Shown: positions 52,301-64,000 of the stretch, in pieces
Layout of the letters: each line of letters opens with the position of its first letter
Numbering within the stretch: the stretch's first letter is position 1
NCBI RefSeq assembly: GCF_949628215.1
Contig: NC_134282.1
Coordinates: 18,456,723 to 18,520,722 of the forward strand
DNA: 64,000 nt
Source of the DNA: Phalacrocorax aristotelis
Lineage: Eukaryota; Chordata; Aves; Suliformes; Phalacrocoracidae
Direction: 5' to 3'
Notes under the pieces: model-generated
The model's database searches: none
The model's input: only the letters and a program-made list of their open reading frames with translations
What the model was told of the DNA's origin: nothing
Program-made: the position numbers and the translations under genes

Positions 52301-55300
52301 CTTGGTGTTTAATAAACCACAAGTAAACATGTTGGCAGTGTGTTAAGAGGAAAGTAGTATTTCCTCCTGCCCTAAGGCCGAAATTCAGTGCAAAATCATA
52401 TCTGAAGGAACTGAATGAGTGACCATCCATTCTGTCTAGTAACAGAAGTACCAAAACAAACACACAAAATGGAAGTTATTCTTCAAACATTACTGGAGCC
52501 CTTGGGTACAGCACTGTCAACTTCTGCTTTCAGACAGCAGCACACTCTCTTGGGTTCCAGATTAGTCAGAAAGCACACTATGACAGCTCTCAGAGGAACA
52601 GGCATTTTTTAAAACTCTGCTATTATAAACTAACTTTCCTGGAGTGACGCACAAGATATGGGTTACTGTGCTTCTCCAAATGACGGGAGGTGCTGGATAC
52701 TGGAAAGGTGCTCTATTAAATCCTCAAATGGAAAGAAGCCAATTATCCCTTCAAAGCACTCCTGACACTCCTGTGCTCACTGTAAAAGAGCCTGCTTTTA
52801 AAGTCTCCTACACAGAACAAATTGCTGTGCAACAGAAGCCAGGGAGGGCCACAGATTGATGTGAACCACATGACAAAATGCAGCAAAAGTCCTCAGCCAC
52901 CAACAAAGTAATTTCACAGCAAGTTATGTAAACAGAGGGATATATTTAACAGCTATATCATCATAGCAAAAAACCCAACACAATATCATATACTCATATA
53001 CTTTGTAATTCCTTTTTTACTTTCCCCCTTACATCTTTGCTTGCAGATGCGGTCTATACAGATCTTATGTCACCACATATTTTCATCTAACACCAGACAG
53101 TCCTGGATTAAGCTGTTCTTGGCCTGTACTCGGAACGACAGTCACACATATTACTGAATACCATGTCAACCTTACCTTGACTGTAATAGAAAATTATGCT
53201 AATAGGGCAGAAGTTAATATTGCTACATTATATTACATTAAGTAGACCTCAGACCACTTCTTCTATGCAGCAAGGTTGGTCCTGTTGTTAAACTACAGTA
53301 TTCATTGCTACACGGCACATTCTCCCTGTAAGAACGTAACAAAGACACTCTCTGCACCTTGTGTAACTGTTTTGAAGATGAGCTATGTTCCCACCATGGA
53401 AGCGTTTCCTGCTTGAACCTCTTAATATATATTATCTTAGCAGGGCTCACATTGAGGCACACTGCAAAAGTCTACACCAAAAATACAGCATAGGTCAATT
53501 CGTAGTTGGATCAGCTGCAAAGAGATGCTAATCAAACTAGACAAATACGGAAGCTGTTTAACTTGGCATACGTTGGAAATGCAGTAAAACCACGGCCAAC
53601 ATTTGCTAATAAAAATTTTATGCAGACTAGCCAGTTTAACATCTGTGCCTTTCAAACAGTTTAGGTTTTTATTATTATTCACTATTATTATTCACTATTT
53701 TCATCAAAATGGAGAATTAACATACGTCTTTATAGCATCCTAGTGAAGTCATGTAGATTGACATGGCACAGAGTTTGCTTTCAGTTAGTTTACACTTAAT
53801 TTTCACTCTTGTCAATTTACAGTCTGAAAATATTCAGGGTGAAATCTTTCAAAATCTTCAATATTTAAATCAGAATTGGTGACACATGTAGTAGGCTTAA
53901 CAAAAGCAGGTATTTGTACAAAACCAACAAAGACGGAGAGCCCCTAGACTCTGGAAAGAGAAGTGTCCAGCATGGGCAGGCAAGGTGTTTTGTTTCCTCA
54001 GTAATACACAGCAATATTGCAAACTAAGTCAGGCTTCCATTTCTCTTCCTCAAACCAAACAAGCAAGAAACAAATGGATGTACAATTTGAAGGAAAGAGT
54101 TACAGACCTACTGAGATAGAGCTAGGAGTCATCAGGATGGAGAAAGGTAAAAAAGAATAAGTTACAGTGGTTTGCAAACAGCTGAACAAGGGACAGATGT
54201 AGACACTATTGTTTCAAGATTTACTTCTCTGTCCAGATGAGTCTAATCTTGTAGAAGCTTAACTCTCTTACAAATTCCAGCAATTTTTGTCACTGCTGAG
54301 CAAGAGGAACCAATTTAGGCATTTGCAAGCAACCTTTGATTTCTTCAGACAAAAGTAACAATATCTGACATTCCCCAGCAGCTCCTGCCTGCAGCAGACG
54401 AGAAGTCTGCCTTGTTACCCCGACGTAGCAGCAAAGGCCATGGACAAAACACTTCTGGAGCACGTGCTAGGCACTCCTCTAGGAACTAAGCTCAACCTAA
54501 AAAGACTAACCACTTCTAAGTTCCAAAAGAAAATTTGAGATTTGAAAATTTGAAAATTCCAAAGTATCTGAGACCCCTAACAACAAAAGTTAAAGCAAAA
54601 AACAAAATGCACTTGAGGTACATAGAATACAATGTTGTTTAAAGTGGGAGTAAGCTCCAAATCAAATCAACACACACAAATCACCAGCTTATGGGGCAGG
54701 TTCTCCCATCAGAGGGAGCAAGCTGCTTTCTGTACCAGATCTGTGGAAGTGCTTTGTCTGCCACTATTAGAAATGTGTTTTGTTTCCTCTAGAAACAGAT
54801 GTTAAAATGGTTCCTAGAACCAGATAACAGTGCCAAAACAAAAGCAAGCTGAAGCAATGTAGTGGTTTTATGCCGCTTTCTGCTGCCTATGTTTTTTAGG
54901 CTTTCCTTTGGCTTCTCTGAATAGGCTTGACAGAATTCCTTTATACCAATGCCTCAGCAGGAAAAACAACATGCGGTCACATCTGGAGATTGCTTTACAC
55001 CCTAGGTAGTAAAACAATCAATAACTTAGAAGAAAAACTCATCATTGCTTGCAGGACCATCTTAGAAGCATGAATTGCACAAAGAGAATAATTTTCTTTT
55101 TTCCAGCACAATAATGTTCAACTCCTCCCCACCTTCCCTGCATTTTAAATGGATCTAAAAAATTAGCATGTTAGAAAAGCTTGAGCTCATGCTAAGAACC
55201 CTTTGAATATTAACATAATTAATGTCATCAGTAATACTGAGTTTGCAGAAACAGCAGGTGAATCAATGGGAATGATGTATTCATCTGAGAAACGAATGTG

Positions 55301-56827
55301 ACCTTTAAAATCCATAGGGCTTTATCAGAATGCAGTTTTAAAGTGGGTTGCTTGTAGCTCAGTGGAAAGAACAAAACTGAATGTAACTATGTAGAAAGCT
55401 AATAGAGACAGCACATACACAAGGGAAACTAAAAATACAATTGAAACATAAAACACTGGGACCTCCTTACAGAAAGCGCCCCACCTACATCAGAAGGTGA
55501 GGCAGCTTGCAGGACAGCTTGAGAAGCCACTCCAAGGAACATTACAATGAGGGAGAGGCAATTAAAAGAACAATATTCCTGCAATTTAAATCTCACTGGA
55601 TAGAGATTTTTAAAATCCAGAATGGTTAAAATTAAGTGAAATGCTTTAAACCCCAAAACAATTTGGAATAAAAAAGTGTGAGATTCAGTTTGCCCAATTC
55701 TTAATTTTAGCACATCAAACAATTTTCCTTTCTGCAAGTGAATGCTTAAAGCGATTCAGCAATTGAAACAACTTCATTTCATCTTAACTACTTCAGAACA
55801 TTCAATCATTTCAACACCGCTGAACTATTATGATAATATTTCAAGGTTCTCAGCAATAAGTGAACTAGAGGGAGTTTCATGGAAAGAATCTATCAAGGGG
55901 TTTTGGCGAATAACCTCATTTTCATAGATGAGGTTGTAACCAGAAGCCCTCAGAGGAATTTACCTCCCTTCAAATTCTTACGGCCTATTGTTCTTTACAG
56001 AATTGAAATGCAGGATGTCATGAGAGTCATGCAACAAAATTAGCTTTAATGGAATTAGGCATTTTAAACCTTGATATGCCTATTTATTTTATACCATTAT
56101 TCAATTGTTTTAAAATATGCATTATATTGGCTTGCTTATAAAGGAAAGCTTGGCTTGATTTCATGTCATTTTTGCAACACTGTAGGAGTGGATTTTTTTT
56201 CACATGTCTAAAAGGATCCTCACACCTCCCCATACTGCCAGGGCACAGACCCGAGCAGACAAACAAAGACGACTTTTACCAAATTTTTAAATGGGATAAC
56301 CATGGCTGCTTAGCTGGCATTTTCATATAGTTTCACTTGAATGACCTGTAGCCTTGTGTGAAGTGTGGAAAAAAAACCCTAAAAGGCTTTTAAAAGGCAG
56401 TTTTTTATAGCACTGTTTGCGGCCAGTCGATGCTTTTGTTCCTTGAAGGCCTCCGCAATAATTTCTCTTTTGAGCGAAGTGATGTTTATTGAAAATGGCA
56501 TAGCTGAGCATCAGCAGGTTCCCCTGCTGCTCAGTTTATCTATCCTCTATACTCCAAGCAACATCTCAGTCTGAAAGTGTCCCCCTGGTAAAATAAGCAA
56601 CTGGAAACACAAAAAGCCTAGATGACTTCCAACTGCCAGTGCTTGTGTTGTGACTACGTGCTTTTTCGCCCATTAATATTTCTTTTTTCCCTCCTTCACC
56701 TCATGTCTTTTCCCACAGAGCTCTCTAGCATACCAGCCTACTGAGCTCCAAAGACTACTTCTGATAATCCATAGATTTATCAGATTCATGTATTTTAGAA
56801 GAATATGTAATTTATTGGAGGTATTAA

Positions 56828-56903
56828 TCACAGAATCATAGAATAGTTAAGGTTGGAAAAGACCCTTAAGATCATCGAGTCCAACCACTAACCTAGCACT
56901 GCC
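56828..56903 (-). mobile_element. Truncated CR1 LINE, 3' end
   Basis: The + strand reads TCACAGAATCATAGAATAG, then GGTTGGAAAAGACC, TTAAGATCATCGAGTCCAAC and a few more bases. This is the reverse complement of the avian CR1 3' end with its ATTCTATGA terminal repeats, so the element is inserted on the minus strand. Only about 75 bp remain, which is usual for 5'-truncated CR1 copies. It is the best clue to an avian genome. Confidence 0.85.
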
Positions 56904-56908
56904 AAAAA

Positions 56909-56971
56909 TATTCAATTCAATAATATATCATGATATATTCAATATCATGATATATTCAATAATATATCATG
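56909..56971. repeat. Palindromic A+T-rich tandem repeat beside the CR1
   Basis: The 18-bp perfect palindrome AATATATCATGATATATT at 56922 to 56939 is followed by CAATATCATGATATATT and CAATAATATATCATG copies. Repeats of ATTCAAT separate the units. It directly abuts the truncated CR1. Confidence 0.75.
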
Positions 56972-57239
56972 TACTTCTAAAAACAGATCTGGAGATTGGA
57001 AATTGATGGGAGGTGGGGCTTTGGCACAAACTCATTCACTGCACTACCAGTTTGCACAGCTTCATACTGCCACTATCATCTGCCTTGGGCTACCCCAGAG
57101 AGGAAGCAACCTTATAATTTAACTAGAAAGATAGGATGTCCCATGGAATAGGCAATACAGTACAGCTCAGTGACTAATAACTTAATTCCTAGTACCATGC
57201 TGTGCTTCAGAACTTCAAATAATGTTCTCAAAGTAGCTC

Positions 57240-57338
57240 TTTAATAACTGCATATTGTAGAGACTGGAAGTAAGTGTAAAGACTTGCTCACAGCCACATA
57301 ATGAATCAGTAAGAGAAGAGGAAAGAGATCTCAGGAGG
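57240..57338. repeat. MIR-like CORE-SINE fragment
   Basis: GTGTAAAGACTTGCTCACAG followed by CCACATAATGAATCAGTAAG resembles the MIR core order GTTAAGTGACTTGCTCAAGG, CACACAG...AGT...GGCAGAG. It is diverged; the family call is tentative. Confidence 0.45.
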
Positions 57339-60300
57339 TGTTTGGCTTCAAATCTCATGCTTCAATAGACGATACTGCCTCTCTTTACGCAACCAGGAAC
57401 CGTGCTCTCTAGCTAACGGAAACTCTTACTCTAACTTGGAGTGACTTTGCAGTAGCACAGATTGCTGCAATCATGCTACGGAGCTGGTGCCAGTGGTTCC
57501 CTTCACTCTGTGCTTTTCTTGCTTTTGGTGGTTTCCCACTCACCCTAACTAGAAAGCAAGGTGGTACTGAATCACTGCCAAGCATTACTAATGGAAGTGG
57601 GGGGCAGGAAGGAAATAAAGATGACTGGTTGCAGAATTTTAAGTACTTTTTAGTGTCTAAAATTGCATACTAAAGCAGGACAAAAAATAGATGTATTAGC
57701 TCTGAAAATAGAAGCAAAATGCTTCTAGCTAGAAAAATTAGTAAACCTCTGAAACTTATCAATACTACTCTTGTTCATTAAGACAACTGGAAAACATCAG
57801 AAATACAAAACAGGAGTGTCATGGAGAAAAGTACTGCATTTGTTTCTTTTGTAGTTCATTTTAATTGAAACAGAGTTCCTGTTAAAATGCTTAATTTCCT
57901 TTTCATTTTCCTTTTTAGCTCTGGACACTCAAGCATATTTTGAGCTCAAAGTTCTTCAGTGAAGTCCATATATGGGTCATGCTTAATATCACAGGTTGTT
58001 TCTTTGCTCACTTAAGACAAGCAGTCAGCTAAGTCAAAAAACCTCTCCCACTCTAAAAATGAGAAATGCCCCTGATATGTGGTTTCTAACATGCCTTTAT
58101 ATACAAGGCTTCCTTCCACAAAATTTCATTAGGTGTAAAATGGAGCCCAATGAATTAGTGGAAACACAGCACTTTTTCATGTATTCAAATTGTCCTCAAA
58201 ATTGCCAGCTCTGGGAACTGTAGCAATAATTTTGCAAAATGTAGTTAGCACTTAATCTGAAAGGACAAAATCTTAGGACAAATGCTATGGCTGTTCATTG
58301 CTGGCAGGGGTAGGTGGGCACCATTTGGTACAAAGTGACCATCCATTTTGTACGGAACGACATTCAGAGATTACTAACTAAAGGACTCTTAAGAGCTGAA
58401 CCAATATAATCATATTTTGTTTAAATCCAAACAGCCTGATACCACCTTCACTACCTCAGCACTTGAACACGGGCAGCCAGCGGTCAAGCCATTAGTCTAA
58501 ATTTCAGAGAAAATACCAAATCTTGAAGCTGTTCAGTTTAAATACTAAAAATAAACTCTCTGTGTTAGGCAGAGTTCAGCTTCCAAAATGAATGCCACCC
58601 AACCAGCCCTATTGCAAGGATCCACCCTTAACACTGAGATATTCCCTTACACTGTCTTGTAATGGAACTGTATTTTGGGACTAGCTGTTTCCATATTCAG
58701 TGAAGCTTCCCAGAGTTGGACTGCAAGCAGGCAGCCACTATGGGGAAGTGCCCACCCCGTTGCATCTTGCCTTGTTTCCTTTTTCATTACATTCTTTCAG
58801 AATCTGTTGGGATCAGAGCAGAACAAGGTCTGAGCAGTCCTGGAATAAAAAAGTTTCTGGAAAAAAAAGCAGTAAGTTCCAGCAGCAAGCTTTCCTAACT
58901 TAACTTTGCTTGAAAAAAGTTTCCAGTAGTTCCAGCCTCATCAGATCCAGCTGGGAATGGGCAAGGACTCATTTTTTCCACTCATACTTGTATTGTTTTT
59001 ATGCAATCTATTAGCACATACAGTTTAACATTTTAGTGCGAAATCTTTCAAATTGTAGATATCTACCTGTAGTTGAACTCCCAAACATCAGGCTACCATT
59101 TTTCCTTTCACAAAATCCCATGCATCAAGACAAATACGTTTCTGCATCTCCTCTGTTTGTGAAAGATGTCTGAACCTACCCTGCTCCACATAGGCCAATT
59201 ATAAGGAGAAACAGCAGACCTGTTAGCAGAGACACACACTGTGACTATACTGCTGGCACCCAGATGGAGATAATCAGCCTGGATGGGTCTGACAGCCCCC
59301 ACCCAGAACAACTCCAGTGTTTTAGCACTGCATACCTCAGCACCATAGGCCAGGAATACAGGCTAATGATAATGAGACAGGTCTGCACCCAGCCAGCCCA
59401 CACCTAGCAGACCTTCAAGTGTTCAAGCTCTCTACCGAGCCTCACCTGTGAAATTTTTAGCTTCTTTGCACTTTGGGAGTCACTGCCCTGTCTGCTCTCT
59501 CTACCACAGGAATAACTTCTTGTAAAAAATGTTGGCTACTCAGCTGCATAAGTAGGTAAAATAACATTTCAGAAAAGGAGGCAGATGTACTTAGAAAAGC
59601 CTCAAATGAGCTAGTTAGATACCCTGCAAAATGGTAACTGAATTGTACTTAAAGTTAGAAGAAACAAACCTGTGGGGAAGCCAGTTTTTGTGGAGTGCAT
59701 TTTAGTTCAACCAAGATGAGCTGCTTGGCTTCCTAACACTTGTTCTATTTATTCCTCTACTACAATCTTCTCAGTGTGACGTCTTTAACGAGGAGACCAC
59801 AACATCCTCTACACTGGCCAAGGAGATTAAGCAACACCCACACGGGAAAGCAAGAGTCTTTAACTCAAAATCTATGCTGCTTTGCCATAAAGATTTGACA
59901 TTTAAATGACTGAATAATGTCAATCTTCCACTAATATGACACTGTTGTTATGAGTAGGTATTACAGGATAAAACCAAATAATTTCCTTTTGAAAATGCAT
60001 TTCTTTATCACTATATAAAAGATGTCTGCTGATTTTCCCTAGGGCATCTTATATTGCTGGGAGATTTGAATTTAATGGTGGATTTGCCCATGCCTAGCTG
60101 ACACTTCGACCACAAGCTATGGAACAAGGAGTTTGTTTTTCACTTTCATAAGCTCAATAAACACACTATTCCTGACTAGAATGTCAACTGATATACAATC
60201 AGAGCAAAGTCCATCTATTTTTGAACTGACCAGTAACAGATTTTGTAGTATTTCTTTACAAGATTCATTGGTATAACAAGGATCCCAAGAACATAATGGA

Positions 60301-63300
60301 AGTAATTAACCTCTTGTTTCTATTTCCACATTCATAAGAGACTGCTTTAGGGTGAGAAGCAGGAGGAGAGAAAAGATCACTGTTGAAAAAAAAAAAGAAA
60401 TAATTTATCTCATCAGTAGCCTGGCCATACTACAAAGCAAGTACACAAAGCAGCAATAAATTATGGGGTTTTTTATAGAATCACTAACCAACAATCTTAG
60501 CATTTGCTCAGATGTGTGGCATCTGAACAGCCTTTGATTTAAATAAGTTTGCTTTATTTGCTTATTTTCTATCTTTTTCCATTGTGAGACAAAGATGCCA
60601 TTGAGGATGCACCTACACTGACAAGACAATCAGGACATGAGCCTGCAATTACAGTAATATTTTGCATAAAGCCTTCCCTTATATTTATTAATAAAAAAGA
60701 GCCCTCATTTCAAAACCCACTATTTTACTATGCTGCCATCCTCAACAGTGCAAAAGTTCTTCTGGATTCTTTGTGCCTGTACTCCAATCCGCTCAACTGG
60801 GCTTCCTCACTGTAGAGCACCTTTATTTATTTCATTTCCAAGGGTAAAAAAGGCATGGTATGGTAGCATCATTGAATGTCGAGCAGTTCAACATCTCGTT
60901 CTTCACACTACCATTCCAATGGACTGCTGCCCACATCAAAGATCAGCACCACTTAGTTAACACATACAGGATGCACGTACTACCTAGACATTGATGTTTG
61001 TACAGCCTCCTATTAATCATTCCTGTACTGCCATAAATTAACATTAAGTAGGTAATGAGAGCATTCACAAAGGAAACAGTCCTGGTAGCTTGGTTACCTC
61101 TCTCAGATGGATACTGTTTACTCAAGAATTCTACTGTAATCCCTGTTGGCAAAAAATATTCTACACAGAACAAATATATATTCCATCTTTTAGTGGAATC
61201 GTTTTTCTCAGTCTTCATTAAAAAAACAAACACCAAAGCCAAACCCTTGTAGCAGCTGCAGATCCACAAATTCTGCAAAATAAGGGGGAGATACATATGA
61301 GTCCTCCTAGACTGAACTCTATATCCTTAAACATGTCCCTTGGAGAAACATTGTTCTGTGGAGAACTGCAGGTAAAAGAAGTGAGGTGCCTTCTGTAAAA
61401 ATGTTCTTACACACATACACGTACTAAGAGAAGAGAGAAGAAACAGGTTATTTACCACAGAAGCAGCTGTCTCCCTCCTCTCTACCAAAGTTCCCCTATT
61501 GATATAGAGCAGAGAATGGAGGAACACATTAACGTGTCAGATAGTGGAAATCTGGATAGGAAAATCAGCAGTTGTCTGCAGCATTCTTTCCAGTTGAACT
61601 AAACAACTTGGCCATTCAAACTCTAAATCATTAAAAAGAGCTCATTTCAAGACCAAATCTCTGTACAATCCTACTTTAGTTCAATGATGAAAAAGGCGCA
61701 GCAAGTATATCTAGTCACAGACTCACATAATTGGTCGACATACCTTCACATTGAACAGGTTCTAAAGGAGACAGGTCTTGAAAACAGAACGTAGTTTTTT
61801 TGATCCTAGCTGAGTTAGCTACACTTTAAGTTTGAAAACCTCTTAGCTTCCAGGATAATTTTTACCTAGCGTTACCTACACATTTCAGATTAAATTTTAT
61901 ACTTAATCTTTATTCAAGGTATCAGTGGGAACATTGTTTCCCGTTAAATTTTGGTATACTACAGTACATTAGTTCACCGCATTAAAACGATAAGAAAAGG
62001 ATTCTTCTTGTTGGAGCTATAACTAAAACAATAAAGCCTTAACAAGAAGCAACGCTTCCACCTATGAAGAAAAACAACAGATCTTGAAAGCAATCTCAGA
62101 AGTCTCTTGCAGAGCTCCTGAGATTACAGAATTCCTTAAATGTAATCACAGCTTCAATAGTAAGATTATTCTATGTCACCTCTTATAAGCAAAGCTTTCT
62201 TCAGTCATCCTCTCTGGACTAAAATTAAAGCACTTCTTCAGATGTACAAGAAAAACTAGATCCCATTTGCTCATCTACAAAGACTATTGGGATACTGCTG
62301 GAGTTCAGCACTATGTCCACAAACAATTGTACAGCTGATGAAAACTACTATACACAAAATAAATAATAACAACTTATTGGCAAAGCATTCTTAATAGGTG
62401 TTGCTGAACATTAATTTCTTCTCTCAGTAGCAAGCAGCATGAAGTAATCTGAACCCAGGGCAGTGAAAACACAGGTTCAGAGATCAACTGTATGGAATCA
62501 GGTCTGTTAAGGCCTCCCTGGGAATTATAAGAACATTTACTCTGCTGGGTCAATCCTCCTTGATTCAAACACTGATTAGATTGCAATGGCAAGAGATGAG
62601 AAAGTGATATCCACCTGCTTCTGCACAGTAATTCACTCCAAACCTGCAATTTTGTTTGAACACAACAAGGTCTGTTAACTTGATGGCTTATCTGTAAAAG
62701 ACGGCACTAATGATGTTCGTTTGAAGAACTGCTTCTGTATATCCTAAGACCTCTGATAAGCAGGTTTGCCTTCACCTTCTCTTTAAAAGGGTACTAGATG
62801 GATCTGTTAATGACTGTGGCATATACGGTTTTGTGTCTTGAAACGCAGTCCTCTCTTCTGTAGAGAAGTGTCCAGTGTAGAGAAGGTCCAGTCTGTGGGT
62901 ACTTCCCACATAGAACAAAAGGTCCACAACTTTGTTCTGACTTCCAAAAGACTCAGACTCCCTGGACTTGGACTTCTAGATATTCCAAAATACTCACTTT
63001 GGCAAGGAGAACCCCACACCAAAATGGTGTATCGGTGGACAATAAAATGCTAGGAGAAAAAAGGAGCAAACTAGAATTTGTATATATGACATGACAAGTC
63101 AACATCTGGAGTCGTATTAGCAAGGACTATGACACAGGTCCATGAACATAAAATCTAGCAACTGGGAGGGACTGTCATTTTTAAAACTCTTCTGCAGCAG
63201 AAACACTGGCCAGGGCAGAGCCTAGGAGGACAGATTTTGTACATTTGAAAGATTTCTTACTTCTGGTTAAACCACCCAAAGACTGGAAGAGGCTACAAGC

Positions 63301-64000
63301 ATGCTGCATTATTAGTGGGGAAATACCCTGTTCCAAGCTGGCCCTTAAAACTCCCCTCCACGAACAGAAGGGCAGATACTCTTAGCTCTGGACAACCAAA
63401 CAACAGCAGCTACCACAGAAGTCTTCAAGAGCCGTAAGTTTAAAGAACTCTCAAGTGTTAAGTTTGTTGTTCTCCAGCAATCTTATAGATTTGGTGAATA
63501 TTTGGTATATGAAAGTAGGCGTCTTTCATATCAAGAGCTGTTTACCCACCTCTTTCACATGAGGGACAGACAGTTGTCCCTAGAGAGAAAGTCCTGCCCT
63601 TGACTTTTGTATTTCCAATAAAGTTGATGTTCCTTAGCCTCTTGCTCTTCCATGGAATCAGGAAAGAGCAGAAATAAAAACCTGTCTTCAAAAGCATACT
63701 TCAACTTGTCCAGCTGAGACAGAAAGTAGGCCAGGGGAGATTTCAGAGTCACTGTCAAGTGAGGTATCCACCTATACAGAACAAAGCAAAAAATCACCAT
63801 TGAAAAAGACTGTTTGTAAAAACTCCTTTTAGGGAAAATCTGTAGCTCAGTCTTTACAGAGACATGTCTTGATTTCAGAGAGGTCTGTAAAAGAGGAAGA
63901 ATTCATTTGAGCAAAGGACTTCAGGGACCCAGGGATTTTTATTTGGCTATGGAACCTTTAGACTGTCTGTTAGCACTCCAAATCCCCATTAGATCAATAA

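Overview
This is a window of vertebrate nuclear DNA, most likely from a bird. It has spliced genes with GT-AG introns, a CpG island around a housekeeping promoter, and fragments of CR1 LINEs, including the 3'-terminal ATTCTATGA-type end typical of avian CR1 (56.83 kb, minus strand). Two genes are certain, both read by translating exons and checking splice phases. PTMA (prothymosin alpha) is complete on the + strand: 5 coding exons between 17906 and 26310, 111 codons. PDE6D (prenyl-binding protein PDE-delta) is on the - strand: coding exons 2 to 5 between 47000 and 38595, codons 18 to 150. Its first exon lies beyond the right edge. As I recall it, the convergent PTMA/PDE6D neighbourhood is the one on human 2q37, so this is a conserved syntenic block.

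Layout. 1 to about 16.3 kb: intergenic, with no recognisable exon; it holds small tandem repeats and a few A+T-rich, motif-dense islands. About 16.3 to 20.3 kb: a large CpG island with the TATA/CCAAT promoter of PTMA. An upstream block carries a duplicated YY1-like module. A second promoter-like cluster inside intron 1 carries CACGTG, a ZNF143-like site, CCAAT and a CDE/CHR pair. A GC-rich minisatellite also lies in intron 1. 17.8 to 27.1 kb: the PTMA transcription unit, with an 0.8 kb 3'UTR that looks strongly conserved. 27.1 to 38.1 kb: intergenic, G+C-rich. Its most unusual element is at 29.5 to 29.8 kb: repeated CCAAT...CACCTG modules with an exact 15-bp offset, ending at a TATA box, with no recognisable gene behind it. 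38.1 to 64 kb: PDE6D, A+T-rich, with a first intron of at least 17 kb that holds fossil CR1 and MIR-like repeats.

Function. PTMA makes a very acidic, disordered nuclear protein linked to proliferation, chromatin and histone H1 binding, KEAP1/NRF2 and apoptosis. PDE6D makes a small beta-sandwich carrier that solubilises prenylated proteins and releases them to ARL2/ARL3-GTP. They are not a pathway, only neighbours. The points most worth following are the orphan CCAAT/E-box promoter array, the cell-cycle-type promoter signature within PTMA intron 1, and a proline directly after the recalled caspase site of PTMA.
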